Position numbers and translations under genes: made by a program. Below, piece after piece: positions 51,707 to 59,800 of a stretch of DNA of 64,000 bases; the first letter of the stretch is position 1; the number at the start of each line of letters is the position of its first letter. The DNA is from Actinostola sp. cb2023. Lineage: Eukaryota > Cnidaria > Anthozoa > Actiniaria > Actinostolidae. The notes under the pieces were generated by a model that saw only the letters and a list, made by a program, of their open reading frames with translations, was not told the origin of the DNA and did no database searches. The stretch is from the NCBI GenBank assembly GCA_033675265.1, contig JAUJYZ010001085.1, positions 127,001 through 191,000 of the forward strand. Direction: 5' to 3'.

Positions 51707-54204
51707 GTAGATTATAGGTAGATAGGTGTCCTCAATTAGTTTTCACTTGTGTAAGCTAGGTAATTTGACACGTTAATAAAGGTTATTATTATTATTATTA
51801 TGATGATATTATTATTATTCACTCTTTGTTTCCTTAACTTCGTTTATTCGTTATTTTATATGTTTATCCATTCTTCTATCCATCCATTCGTTTATTCGTT
51901 CTTTCATGTGTTTATCCTTCTATCCACCCATTCGTGCGTTTATTCGTCTATTCATCCATTTATTCATTCACATATTTTCTATTCATTTCCTTCCATCTCT
52001 TTCTCATTAGTTTCACTAACAATTGTTGTTGTATGTTTCAGGTGTTCCTGCTGTGGTTGTCGTGGTAACCATTGGTGTTGATACAGACAGTTATGGCGGC
52101 GAGCACTAGTATGTAAACTACACTAACTAACATACTTGTTATATTTCCCATCCACTTGAAATAGGCCTGTGGTTTCCGCCGGATTCAAAAACTCTTATAA
52201 TTTGATTAGTTAATACGGGATAACCGCCAGCTTGGTGTTGGGTTTCCTGTGGTAACATCAAGGGAAATCGTAAAATCGATATCTCACGTTCAACCGATGA
52301 AACTTCCGGACAGAAAATTCCGACTATAGCCGTTTGACTTTCGTCAACTTCGGTCCTTGTTCTCTGAGAACTATACGAGATGTATAAGGACGTCAAGTAT
52401 CTGCCCTTAGACCATCTACTGGTGGCTATGCAAGGCCCTTCTCGTGAATATCCATACTTTGCGGTCTTCTAGTGCGTCACGGCGACGCTGCCCTAACCAC
52501 GACTTACGTCAAACAATGCTATTTTTACCTGCCATACTCGCTCGCTTACGTATTCAGTTTCTCACGTTTCCTAATTTTCCTATTTTGAGTCTCATGAATA
52601 CGTTCATTTTCTTTACAGTTGTCGTCTTAAAGGTCTTCCTTTCTTCCTGGCCTTCCTGGTGCCTGTGGTATTGATCATTCTATTCAACACCATAATCTTC
52701 ACAATCATCATGTATAAACTTAGCATCCGCCCATCTGCGCGCTCCGCTGATAAAGATCGCGGGCGCGAGGGCTTCCTCCAGCTTCGTCGCGCCTTTGGTA
52801 TCCTAATTCTAGTGGGAGTGACCTGGGTGTTTGGATTCTTCGCTGTCAGTTCGATGAGGCTCATATTTACGTATACGTTTGCAGTTCTTAATTGTCTCCA
52901 AGGATTTTCGATATTTATATTTTATTGCGTGACGCAGAGGAATGTGCGTGACTGCTGGTTGGCGTTACTACGTTGTGATCTACAAAGTTTGAACAAGAAA
53001 ACGATATTCACGGAATCGTACGACCCTAAAGCAAAGACCTATCTTGATACCATGCGACCTAGAGCCAAGTCTGAACCAGCCAAGGTTAGTGTTGGTGCAA
53101 TGCCACATACTTACGTAGAAACCCAATGTCACGCTTAGTGTAGAAACCCAATGTCACGTTTAGTGTTTGTTATTTTCAGGGAAACACTTTACAAAGGGAG
53201 AAGTTTAGACCAAGAATGCACACCGCAGACGTCAAGGTTTGTCAAAGATAAAGAATAATGATATATCTACATCTATAGTTAGACAAGCTTCCCTTCACTT
53301 CTGAAGAACCTGGCATACACTTTGCAGGTCTGAGTCGTCATACGTAGTACAGCCAATAATGGTGTCGTTTCTATTTTAGTTCAAAGTTCGCGAGAAAGAA
53401 AGCAGTGACAAATCCAAACTACGACAACAGTGTGATCGAGGAGACTGGAACCAAGTATCCTAACTACGTCACAGTGACCGTCGAGCCTCCACCTCACGAA
53501 CCTGCGTGTGAAGAATTCGAAATGACCAGTAGGCCTGGCACTAGATCTCATGACACGGCATGGTCACGTGATCCAAGCAAGAATGGATCACGTGGTACAA
53601 TCAATTCTAACCAATCAACGCCAAAGTTATTTAGAATACCTCTCTTCAAAGTGGGTAACTCTATAGGTGCGCTAAGTATGGGTTGTAAGGGAACGTGTGT
53701 AGGCAAAAATACATTAAAGCGTGCAGCGTCACACACTCCCGAGGCACCTAAGCAGTACACGCCCGTGTGTCTGCGGAGAACACAGTCAGCCATGTCACTT
53801 GGAAAAGACAACAGAATCAGTGGAGAAAGTTTACTTAGCTTTACGTCGACATCATCAGAATCGCTGAGTACGGACTCGCTAAGTCCAGGCTCCGCAAGAA
53901 ACGGCGAAACTAGACGATTATTGACGTTATCAAGACTAGACCCAGATAAATACGGTAAGCCTCGATTATGGAAACCAATGTAAATCCGAGTCCTTGTTCC
54001 AATGTTCCGTAGTCCTCGTTCCACTCATTCCGATTTATTTTTCCAACAGGTGAATTAATAATCAGTGCACAACGTGGTTCAGTACGAGGTATCGTGGGTC
54101 ACGTGGAAACTTCAGTTGATACATATGACGACATCATACAAAATGACGACAGAAAACGGTCCGTATCACTTCCTGCCCATGCGTATAGTTATCTATATAA
54201 TTAG
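34730..54204 (+). CDS. Gene 2: adhesion GPCR with F5/8C, Ig and FN3 ectodomain
   Basis: Exons: 34730-34796, 41430-41565, 42126-42324, 42391-42544, 43115-43299, 43509-43648, 44410-44560, 45450-45755, 46018-46320, 46562-46846, 47086-47135, 47442-47680, 48133-48634, 49455-49503, 49578-49681, 50362-50489, 50872-51137, 52042-52108, 52619-53084, 53180-53236, 53387-53954, 54050-54204. All junctions are GT-AG and agree in phase except inside exon 43509-43648, which as given is one base short. Restoring the count gives about 1525 residues: signal, F5/8C 23-185, F5/8C 186-344, Ig 345-446, FN3 447-547, FN3 548-642, GAIN about 660-945 with GPS, 7TM about 957-1250, cytoplasmic tail to the end. Adhesion GPCRs self-cleave at the GPS and signal through a tethered agonist. 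The ligand is unknown. Confidence 0.88.
34800..38825. other. First intron of gene 2: mostly no feature
   Basis: Short TTG and AAT microsatellites lie at about 36462-36493, 36640-36672 and 36836-36856. Other open frames, including the T-rich one at 37892-38254, show no domain. No internal exon is supported. Confidence 0.45.
38826..39650. repeat. 62-bp satellite derived from MITE family C
   Basis: About 13 units of ACGTTACGGAACTAATGTGA, CACGTAATAGAGTAGTGACA, TTTACGGCACGGAGTTACGG. It runs directly into a MITE-C-like arm (39650-39830) with ACGGCACGGAGTTAAGG and AGCCAATCACAGCGCGC. Confidence 0.93.
39650..39830. mobile_element. MITE family C-related arm
   Basis: GGTACGGAATCGAAGACAT, CAATCACAGCGCGCAAAATC and CAACCAATCAGAATC occur in the order of the complement of the element at 47715-47921. 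It is truncated or rearranged. Confidence 0.65.
39861..40263. mobile_element. TTAA-flanked MITE with long inverted ends
   Basis: TTAAGGTGGTTCCCGCATAA at the left end is matched by its complement at the right end. The inverted arms extend over 70 bp, to the CGCGGAGCGAGCGAG block. TTAA at both borders suggests piggyBac-type insertion (inference). Confidence 0.87.
40330..41405. repeat. TTGTTTGTTGAT array, about 1.07 kb
   Basis: Mixed TTGT, TTGATTTG and TTTG units. It ends only about 25 bp before the acceptor of gene 2 exon 2. The long minus-strand frame (Asn/Gln/Thr/Lys) is a repeat artefact. Confidence 0.97.
41430..42544 (+). CDS. Gene 2 exons 2-4: F5/8C domain 1
   Basis: Exon 41430-41565 encodes [17 protein letters not shown]. 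Exon 42126-42324 encodes [30 protein letters not shown] and [19 protein letters not shown]. Exon 42391-42544 encodes [28 protein letters not shown] and [11 protein letters not shown]. First and last Cys, LGM and QVDL motifs are all present. Phases 1-2-0-1 are identical to gene 1 domain 1. Confidence 0.92.
41576..41650. mobile_element. TIR-like fragment with poly-C tract
   Basis: ACAGTAGAATCCCGGTTATA is followed by 31 C residues (41600-41630) and GATTATAAGCCCACCA. The start resembles the ACAGTCGAACC type of inverted end seen at 57110. Confidence 0.45.
42746..42892. mobile_element. Palindromic MITE in gene 2 intron
   Basis: Inverted arms of about 65 bp start AATAGCTGATATTGCAGTTA and contain TCGAGGCTATCGGGTC. 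Confidence 0.88.
43115..44560 (+). CDS. Gene 2 exons 5-7: F5/8C domain 2
   Basis: Exon 43115-43299 encodes [31 protein letters not shown] and WGGWCTDKK. Exon 43509-43648 encodes [17 protein letters not shown], then after a one-base frame slip near 43560, [17 protein letters not shown]. Exon 44410-44560 encodes [27 protein letters not shown] and [10 protein letters not shown]. The paralogous gene 1 exon has an uninterrupted frame here. The slip follows GATATT and could be a sequence error, a polymorphism or a real lesion. Confidence 0.85.
43690..44365. repeat. CAT/ATGAATCATTACCACTGT minisatellite in gene 2 intron
   Basis: Units of CATCATCATGAATCATTACC ACTGT, variable in CAT number. The array ends about 45 bp before the acceptor at 44409. 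Confidence 0.95.
44635..44751. mobile_element. Palindromic MITE
   Basis: TAGTCTCCCTCGCAGCCGTG at the left end is mirrored by GGCTGCGAGGGAGACTA at the right end. Arms are about 50 bp. Confidence 0.9.
44935..45449. repeat. 95-bp minisatellite that repeats a splice acceptor
   Basis: Five and a half units contain ACCTTACGATTGCAGTCTTT, TTACGTTAACAGGGAGCGTC and ACAGTGCTCTTGTACCCTCC. The last unit ends in the true acceptor ACGTCAACAG|GGAGCGTC of the Ig exon. Each earlier unit has the pyrimidine tract, the AG and the first eight exon bases. Confidence 0.95.
45450..45755 (+). CDS. Gene 2 exon 8: Ig domain
   Basis: Encodes [46 protein letters not shown] and VISCTAWYP. The paired Cys, the Trp after the first Cys and the DSG-x-C motif define an I-set/V-like Ig fold. 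Phase 1 in and phase 1 out, the standard shuffling phase. Confidence 0.9.
46018..46320 (+). CDS. Gene 2 exon 9: fibronectin type III domain 1
   Basis: One phase 1-1 exon: [54 protein letters not shown] and [14 protein letters not shown]. The L-x-P-x-T-x-Y motif and the final S/T-rich strand are typical FN3. Confidence 0.88.
46322..46421. repeat. 48-bp tandem duplication beside a donor
   Basis: AGTAGTCATTATAATTAATT and the following T-rich stretch occur twice, beginning four bases into the intron after the FN3 exon. Confidence 0.93.
46562..46846 (+). CDS. Gene 2 exon 10: fibronectin type III domain 2
   Basis: Phase 1-1 exon: [59 protein letters not shown] and [13 protein letters not shown]. 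The PP at the start, the conserved W, and L-x-x-x-x-x-Y fit FN3. Confidence 0.92.
47086..48634 (+). CDS. Gene 2 exons 11-13: GAIN domain
   Basis: Exons 47086-47135, 47442-47680 and 48133-48634 encode a helical part ([20 protein letters not shown] ... [16 protein letters not shown]) and the beta part ([70 protein letters not shown]). This is the GAIN fold that precedes the GPS in adhesion GPCRs. Phases are 1-0-2-0. Confidence 0.88.
47160..47400. repeat. GTGTCCCGAGGATGTCC minisatellite
   Basis: Irregular 12-18-bp units of GTCCCGAGGATGTCCCGAG fill the short intron after exon 47086-47135. Confidence 0.93.
47715..47921. mobile_element. MITE family C, intact copy
   Basis: Inverted ends GAGTCATTTTCGTATGAGTG, TA on both sides, 207 bp. 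The interior has CGTACC-rich arms and two ATTGGTTGA CCAAT-like motifs. Confidence 0.88.
47930..48122. repeat. GATGATGATGACAATAGTGGT repeats
   Basis: GTGGTTACA and GATGATGACAATAGTGGT units directly upstream of the acceptor at 48132. An apparent open frame joins them to the exon but carries no signal. Confidence 0.9.
48715..49350. repeat. 53-bp minisatellite in gene 2 intron
   Basis: Twelve units of ACTTGGGGTGGGGCTAAGCA, TCGTGGTAGAGAGGGAGGCA, AGGAAGTAGTAGT. They are very uniform, so recent. Confidence 0.96.
49455..49681 (+). CDS. Gene 2 exons 14-15: GPS motif and tethered agonist
   Basis: Exon 49455-49503 encodes [16 protein letters not shown]. Exon 49578-49681 encodes [16 protein letters not shown] and [13 protein letters not shown]. 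Four Cys and the two Trp match the GPS motif. Autoproteolysis is expected between Met and Thr in HM|T, exposing TNFAALV as the tethered agonist. Confidence 0.93.
49703..50336. repeat. (AGT)n/(AGC)n trinucleotide array
   Basis: About 630 bp of AGT and AGC units with short AGG parts fill the intron, ending 25 bp before the acceptor at 50361. Poly-Ser and poly-Leu frames here are artefacts. Confidence 0.97.
50362..53084 (+). CDS. Gene 2 exons 16-19: seven-transmembrane domain
   Basis: Exon 50362-50489 has TM1 ([20 protein letters not shown]). Exon 50872-51137 has TM2 ([20 protein letters not shown]) and TM3 ([20 protein letters not shown], then AYFMYF), where WMFFEAY is the adhesion/secretin signature. 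Exon 52042-52108 holds TM4 ([18 protein letters not shown]). Exon 52619-53084 has TM5 ([20 protein letters not shown]), TM6 ([15 protein letters not shown]) and TM7 ([18 protein letters not shown]) with the following RNVRDCW. Confidence 0.94.
50599..50797. repeat. (CCAT)n microsatellite
   Basis: CATC tetranucleotides in two runs within the intron after TM1. Confidence 0.96.
51666..51712. repeat. (TATGGG)n hexamer run
   Basis: About seven GGGTAT units in the intron before the TM4 exon. Confidence 0.9.
53180..54204 (+). CDS. Gene 2 exons 20-22: cytoplasmic tail
   Basis: Exon 53180-53236 encodes [19 protein letters not shown]. The next exon is in frame only if the second AG (TTCAAAG, 53385-53386) is used; the first AG at 53379 would frame-shift to an early stop. 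It then encodes [20 protein letters not shown], with Ser/Thr-rich stretches. The last exon 54050-54204 ends [12 protein letters not shown]. Length is about 260 residues, with no known domain; NPNY and YSYLYN are possible docking motifs. Confidence 0.8.
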
Positions 54205-54326
54205 AGATGGTTAGTAGTTGTACTGGTCCAGGATAGTCTGAGGTGGGAGAGTGGACGCACGGCGTCACGTGACATTTCCCTTAACACTAGATCCCTGCTG
54301 AAATAGTTGTCAAGAGAAACTAGCAT

Positions 54327-54332
54327 AATAAA
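54327..54332 (+). promoter_or_regulatory. Candidate poly(A) signal for gene 2
   Basis: AATAAA lies 123 bp after the stop codon. Another AATAAA at 55391-55396 would give a longer 3' UTR containing the hairpin at 54725. Confidence 0.5.
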
Positions 54333-54724
54333 TGCACTTAATTTCACGAGGGAATACATATTACAGCTTTTAAGGCTGAAAAACTTATGGCCCTGAAAAA
54401 CTTATGGGATCCCTGTGGTACACTTGGGCATATCCGCTGACTCTCCCATCGCAGGCTCACCTGAAATTATTTATAAGATTTGTAAAGAGAAACAAAAGAT
54501 ATCGTTATCGAGACCAATGGATGTTTAGCAGTGTGGTGGATCAATTGAATGATTTAATACAAGATTTATCAATTAACTTGGTTTTATCTGTGATTGGTAT
54601 CCCTGTGTCAGTGCCAACACAGGGAGCCCAACCTAGGAAATGTGGAGGCTGCAGCTATAAATGTTGATAAACTGCTGAGAATGTTATTTGAAACTTTCGG
54701 TTTATGAAGCCGTTTGAAAAGGCA

Positions 54725-54842
54725 AGGTCTTCGTGTAGCTGCACAAATTGTCCTGGCTATTGTTTTTTATGTAAAAACAATACATAGAACGACAATAGAA
54801 CCATAGCCAGGACTTTTGTCATAGTGCAGCTACACGAAGACC
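54725..54842. mobile_element. Hairpin MITE downstream of gene 2
   Basis: GGTCTTCGTGTAGCTGCAC at the left end is mirrored at the right end, with TCCTGGCTATTG inside both arms. Confidence 0.88.
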
Positions 54843-55439
54843 TGACCTTTGAAAATGATTCAGAACAGAAAAAACATTCATCTATGTCTTGAATAGTCTT
54901 AGTGCTATGGCGTCGTACTGTTTATATTTTTTAATTATGAATCCTCAGAATTGTTTATCAGATAATAATTAATGTTTTATACAAAATTTACAAAGTTTCT
55001 AAACTAAAGTTAGTATTACGGCCCTTTGCTTTGATTGGGAAATTGCTGCAGCCATTTTGAATTGTGACCAGGCCTTCTTTACCACGGATACTAGACTGGG
55101 ACCCATATAATGACGTAGACAGGAATGTGAGTGACAACTACGAGAAATTATGGTATATACAACAGAATGAAGTGGTTACGGCCTCACTTTCATGTTAAGG
55201 CCTGGTTACATATTCAACCTTGCGGCCATTTTGTTTTTAATATGTTAGACAATACTTTTAGTTAGAGTGATATAATGCATATAGATGATAGGGTGCAAAT
55301 ATATGATTGTAAATAGTTTCTAAGACCCTCTGGCTCTAATCAATACATGTATATTTAGCCAGGAAGAGATGTCAATGCTGACAAAATTATAATAAATTGA
55401 GTTTTATATGACATAGTGCTAGACCATGTTACTCGATTA

Positions 55440-55680
55440 TTGATTGATAAAAGAAAGTTGGGTAATCGGACTCTATTGTAGTAGGGATATGTTATGACAA
55501 CAGTTTAATGAGTAATAATGTTAACCCCACTTCCAAATTTATGCTTTATATATGAGTTCATATTCTACTATCCCAAAACAAAAAACCTCCCATTTTTTTC
55601 ACAATTCCAAGCCTCGTCCCACATCCATTTATCCCTACAACAATAGAGTTCGATTACCCAACTTTCTTTAATCAATCAGT
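55440..55680. mobile_element. Inverted-repeat element between genes 2 and 3
   Basis: TTGATTGATAAAAGAAAGTT then GGGTAATCGGACTCTATTG on the left is mirrored at 55632-55680. Confidence 0.85.
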
Positions 55681-55723
55681 TTTATAGAAATGAAAAGATG
55701 TCCAACCCTGTTTACGAAATTAC

Positions 55724-55729
55724 TTTATT
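55724..55729 (-). promoter_or_regulatory. Candidate poly(A) signal for gene 3
   Basis: AATAAA on the minus strand, about 385 bp after the stop at 56112. Confidence 0.4.
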
Positions 55730-56111
55730 TCACAACATTCGCGAAGAATAAAAAAAAAAATTACCGTAAATTCGAAACGACGTGAAATGTATAAAACGAA
55801 ACCACCTTATAAGGTCATTGATATAAAATTATATAAATTTACTATGAAATGTCTAAAAAATTTTCTTCGAATCAAAAATTTTCTTCAATGAAAAGCATGT
55901 TTTGGTAAAGTATCGTCACTTGCTACTGATTCTCGCATGCAGGAAATGATACGTCAGCAATTTAACATCGCGCATGCGCAGAAGAACTTTTCAAGTGTGC
56001 TCATGCGCAGCTGGTCGATTCACTTTGCGCATTAGTGCATGCGCACCTTAGACATGCATTTTAAGTTTTCTCTGATCCAGAAGTCCTTTCCTAGCCTGCT
56101 AAAGCACCGCC

Positions 56112-56853
56112 CTAACCACGTGACGAGGGACGAATCTCTTTACATTGCTGGAGTCGGAAGAAATATCCACGGCCAGGTGACGTCATAAAATATCTCTTTG
56201 CCTGATACGATCCGTTAGTGCCCAGTCTATCGGGTTTGTCGAGCTCGACGCCTGCTATTAAGTATTTGTGGGGGAAGGTTGGTAACTTTCCCACCCATCT
56301 CAGAACTCCTGATTTGGGATACATTTTTGGAGAAATCCTACATGACACTTTCATCCCGATATATTTACGATACCGCTTGTTTATTTTCACTAAGCCAACG
56401 CGTTTGTGCTTCGTTTTCTTTACTGTTTTCTTGATTTTTATCTTGATTGGTGTTAGTATAGTTGTTGGTATTGTTGTTGTTGTTGTTGGTATTGTTGTTG
56501 TTGTTGTTGGTATTGGTATTGTTGTTGTTGGTGGTGGTGGTGGTGTTGTAGTTGGTGCTGTAGTTGGTAGGGATATAGCTTGGGTCTTTGCTTCTGCTTG
56601 CTGCGTTGTGGTGGCATTGGTTTCGGCTGTTGGAACTGTCGGCGTCGGAGAGAGAGCTGGTTCCAGCGCATGCGCAAGGCTGCTGTTATTCGCAAGTGAA
56701 AAGATAGGTTGAGACGCGTTTTTCGTCGTCTTCGACTGTTCTTCGATGTCGCCACTAACATCGCCTGACTGCTCCAACTCTTTGAAAGCTTTGTCGTCTT
56801 CGTCGAAGAAAGACTGTCCACTCACGCCTTCGGTCATCTCGTTGATGTCAGAT
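56112..56853 (-). CDS. Gene 3 exon 4: linker and CAP-Gly-like domain
   Basis: The acceptor TTTTTCCATTCAG|A completes an Arg codon. The exon encodes acidic SGQSFFDEDDKAFKELEQSG, then Thr/Pro repeats (IPTTTTT), a basic KIKIKKTVKKTKHK, and a domain with IGMKVSCRI, SGVLRWVGKLPTFPHKYL, AGVELDKPDRLGTNGS, KRYF and GYFFRLQQC. This order matches CAP-Gly. The usual GKNDG is replaced by GTNGS, closer in style to the CYLD type. An ATG at 56837 could in theory start a separate short protein. Confidence 0.8.
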
Positions 56854-59800
56854 CTGAATGGAAAAAGAGTCGTTACTGGTTATCTTTCTTACGTTCGTAT
56901 CATCCATGTTGTGTCCATGAGAGAGTGATACGGTTCTACAGCCTACTACAAATTGGAGGCATAACACATACTAACTCCTCATGATTGTAAGCTGCTCGGC
57001 TGCCATGGGCGCCTATCATATGCAGCCCGAAAAAGTCCTCCATCGGTTTGTAAAGCGCATTGAGACAATGTGGAATGCGCTATATAAGAACTTCCTATTA
57101 TTATTATTATACAGTTGAACCTCCGGTTGCGACCACTCTCGTAAGCGACCACCTCTCCCAAGCGACCAGTTTTCCAAAATACCAAAAGTCAAATAACTAT
57201 AGTTGGAACCTCTCGTAAACGACCGCCTCTCGTAAGCGACCACAAAGCTTGACATTTTGGGTGGTCGCTTACGGGAGGTTCGACTGTACTTGCCTGTGGT
57301 TTAACTGTTGTTTCACATCATCCCGATCACCATGTTGTTTGTGAACTACATGCTCTCGAGGGTCTGGGGACAAGTCCAGAAGGAAGTCTTCTCCATTCTG
57401 CAAGGAATAGAAACTCATTTCTGTTACACGTCGCTTTGATAGTTTATCTATGATTTGATGGCAATTCTAACACGTGTGGGATGCAAGAGTTCTCTTACTA
57501 CTTTAAATCACAATTCTATCACGTGTGGGATGCGTGAGTTCTCTTACTACTTTAAATCACAATTCTATCACGTGTGGGATGCGTGAGTTCTCTTACTACT
57601 TTGAATCACAATTCTATCACGTGTGGGATGCGTGAGTTCTCTTACTACTTTCAATCACAATTCTATCACGTGTGGGATGCGTGAGTTCTCTTACTACTTT
57701 AAATCATAATTCTATCACGTGTGGGATGCGTGAGTTATCTTACTACTTTAAATCACAATTCTATCACGTGTGGGATGCGTGAGTTCTCTTACTACATTAA
57801 ATCACAATTCTATCACGTGTGGGATGCGTGAGTTCTCTTACTACTTTCAATCACAATTCTAACACGTGTGGGATGCGTGAGTTCTCTTACTGCTTTAAAT
57901 CACAATTCTATCACGTGTGGGATGCATGAGTTCTCTTACTACTTTCAATCACAATTCTATCACGTGTGGGATGCGTGAGTTCTCTTACTGCTTTAAATCA
58001 CAATTCTATCACGTGTGGGATGCATGAGTTCTCTTACTACTTTCAATCACAATTCTATCACGTGTGGGATGCGTGAGTTCTCTTACTACTTTCAATCACA
58101 ATTCTATCACGTGTGGGATGCGTGAGTTCTCTTACTACTTTAAATCACAATTCTATCACGTGTGGGATGCGTGAGTTCTCTTACTACTTTAAATCACAAT
58201 TCTATCACGTGTGGGATGCGTGAGTTCTCTTACTACTTTAAATCACAATTCTATCACGTGTGGGATGCGTGAGTTCTCTTACTACTTTAAATCACAATTC
58301 TATCACGTGTGGGATGCGTGAGTTCTCTTACTACTTTCAATCACAATTCTATCACGTGTGGGATGCGTGAGTTCTCTTACTACATTAAATCACAATTCTA
58401 TCACGTGTGGGATGCGTGAGTTCTCTTACTGCTTTAAATCACAATTCTATCACGTGTGGGATGCATGAGTTCTCTTACTACTTTCAATCACAATTCTATC
58501 ACGTGTGGGATGCGTGAGTTCTCTTACTACATTAAATCACAATTCTATCACGTGTGGGATGCGTGAGTTCTCTTACTACATTAAATCACAATTCTATCAC
58601 GTGTGGGATGCGTGAGTTCTCTTACTACATTAAATCACAATTCTATCACGTGTGGGATGCGTGAGTTCTCTTACTACATTAAATCACAATTCTATCACGT
58701 GTGGGATGCGTGAGTTCTCTTACTACATTAAATCACAATTCTATCACGTGCATGTGGGATGCGTGAGTTCTCTTATATTTCAATCACAATCACAATTCTA
58801 TCACGTGTGGGATGCGTGAGTTCTCTTACTACATTAAATCACAATTCTATCACGTGTGGGATGCGTGAGTTCTCTTACTACATTAAATCACAATTCTATC
58901 ACGTGTGGGATGCGTGAGTTCTCTTACTACTTTCAATCACATTCTATCACGTGTGGGATGCGTGAGTTCTCTTACTGCTTTAAATCACAATTCTATCACG
59001 TGTGGGATGCATGAGTTCTCTTACTACTTTCAATCACAATTCTATCACGTGTGGGATGCGTGAGTTCTCTTACTACTTTCAATCACAATTCTATCACGTG
59101 TGGGATGCGTGAGTTCTCTTACAACTTTAAATCACAATTCTATCACGTGTGGGATGCGTGAGTTCTCTTACTACTTTAAATCACAATTCTATCACGTGTG
59201 GGATGCGTGAGTTCTCTTACTACTTTAAATCACAATTCTATCACGTGTGGGATGCGTGAGTTCTCTTACTACTTTCAATCACAATTCTATCACGTGTGGG
59301 ATGCGTGAGTTCTCTTACTACTTTCAATCACAATTCTATCACGTGTGGGATGCGTGAGTTCTCTTACTACATTAAATCACAATTCTATCACGTGTGGGAT
59401 GCGTGAGTTCTCTTACTGCTTTAAATCACAATTCTATCACGTGTGGGATGCATGAGTTCTCTTACTACTTTCAATCACAATTCTATCACGTGTGGGATGC
59501 GTGAGTTCTCTTACTACATTAAATCACAATTCTATCACGTGTGGGATGCGTGTGAGTTCTCTTACTACATTAAATCACAATTCTATCACGTGTGGGATGC
59601 GTGAGTTCTCTTACTACATTAAATCACAATTCTATCACGTGTGGGATGCGTGAGTTCTCTTACTACATTAAATCACAATTCTATCACGTGCATGTGGGAT
59701 GCGTGAGTTCTCTTACTACTTTCAATCACAATTCTATCACGTGTGGGATGCGTGAGTTCTCTTACTACATTAAATCACAATTCTATCACGTGTGGGATGC

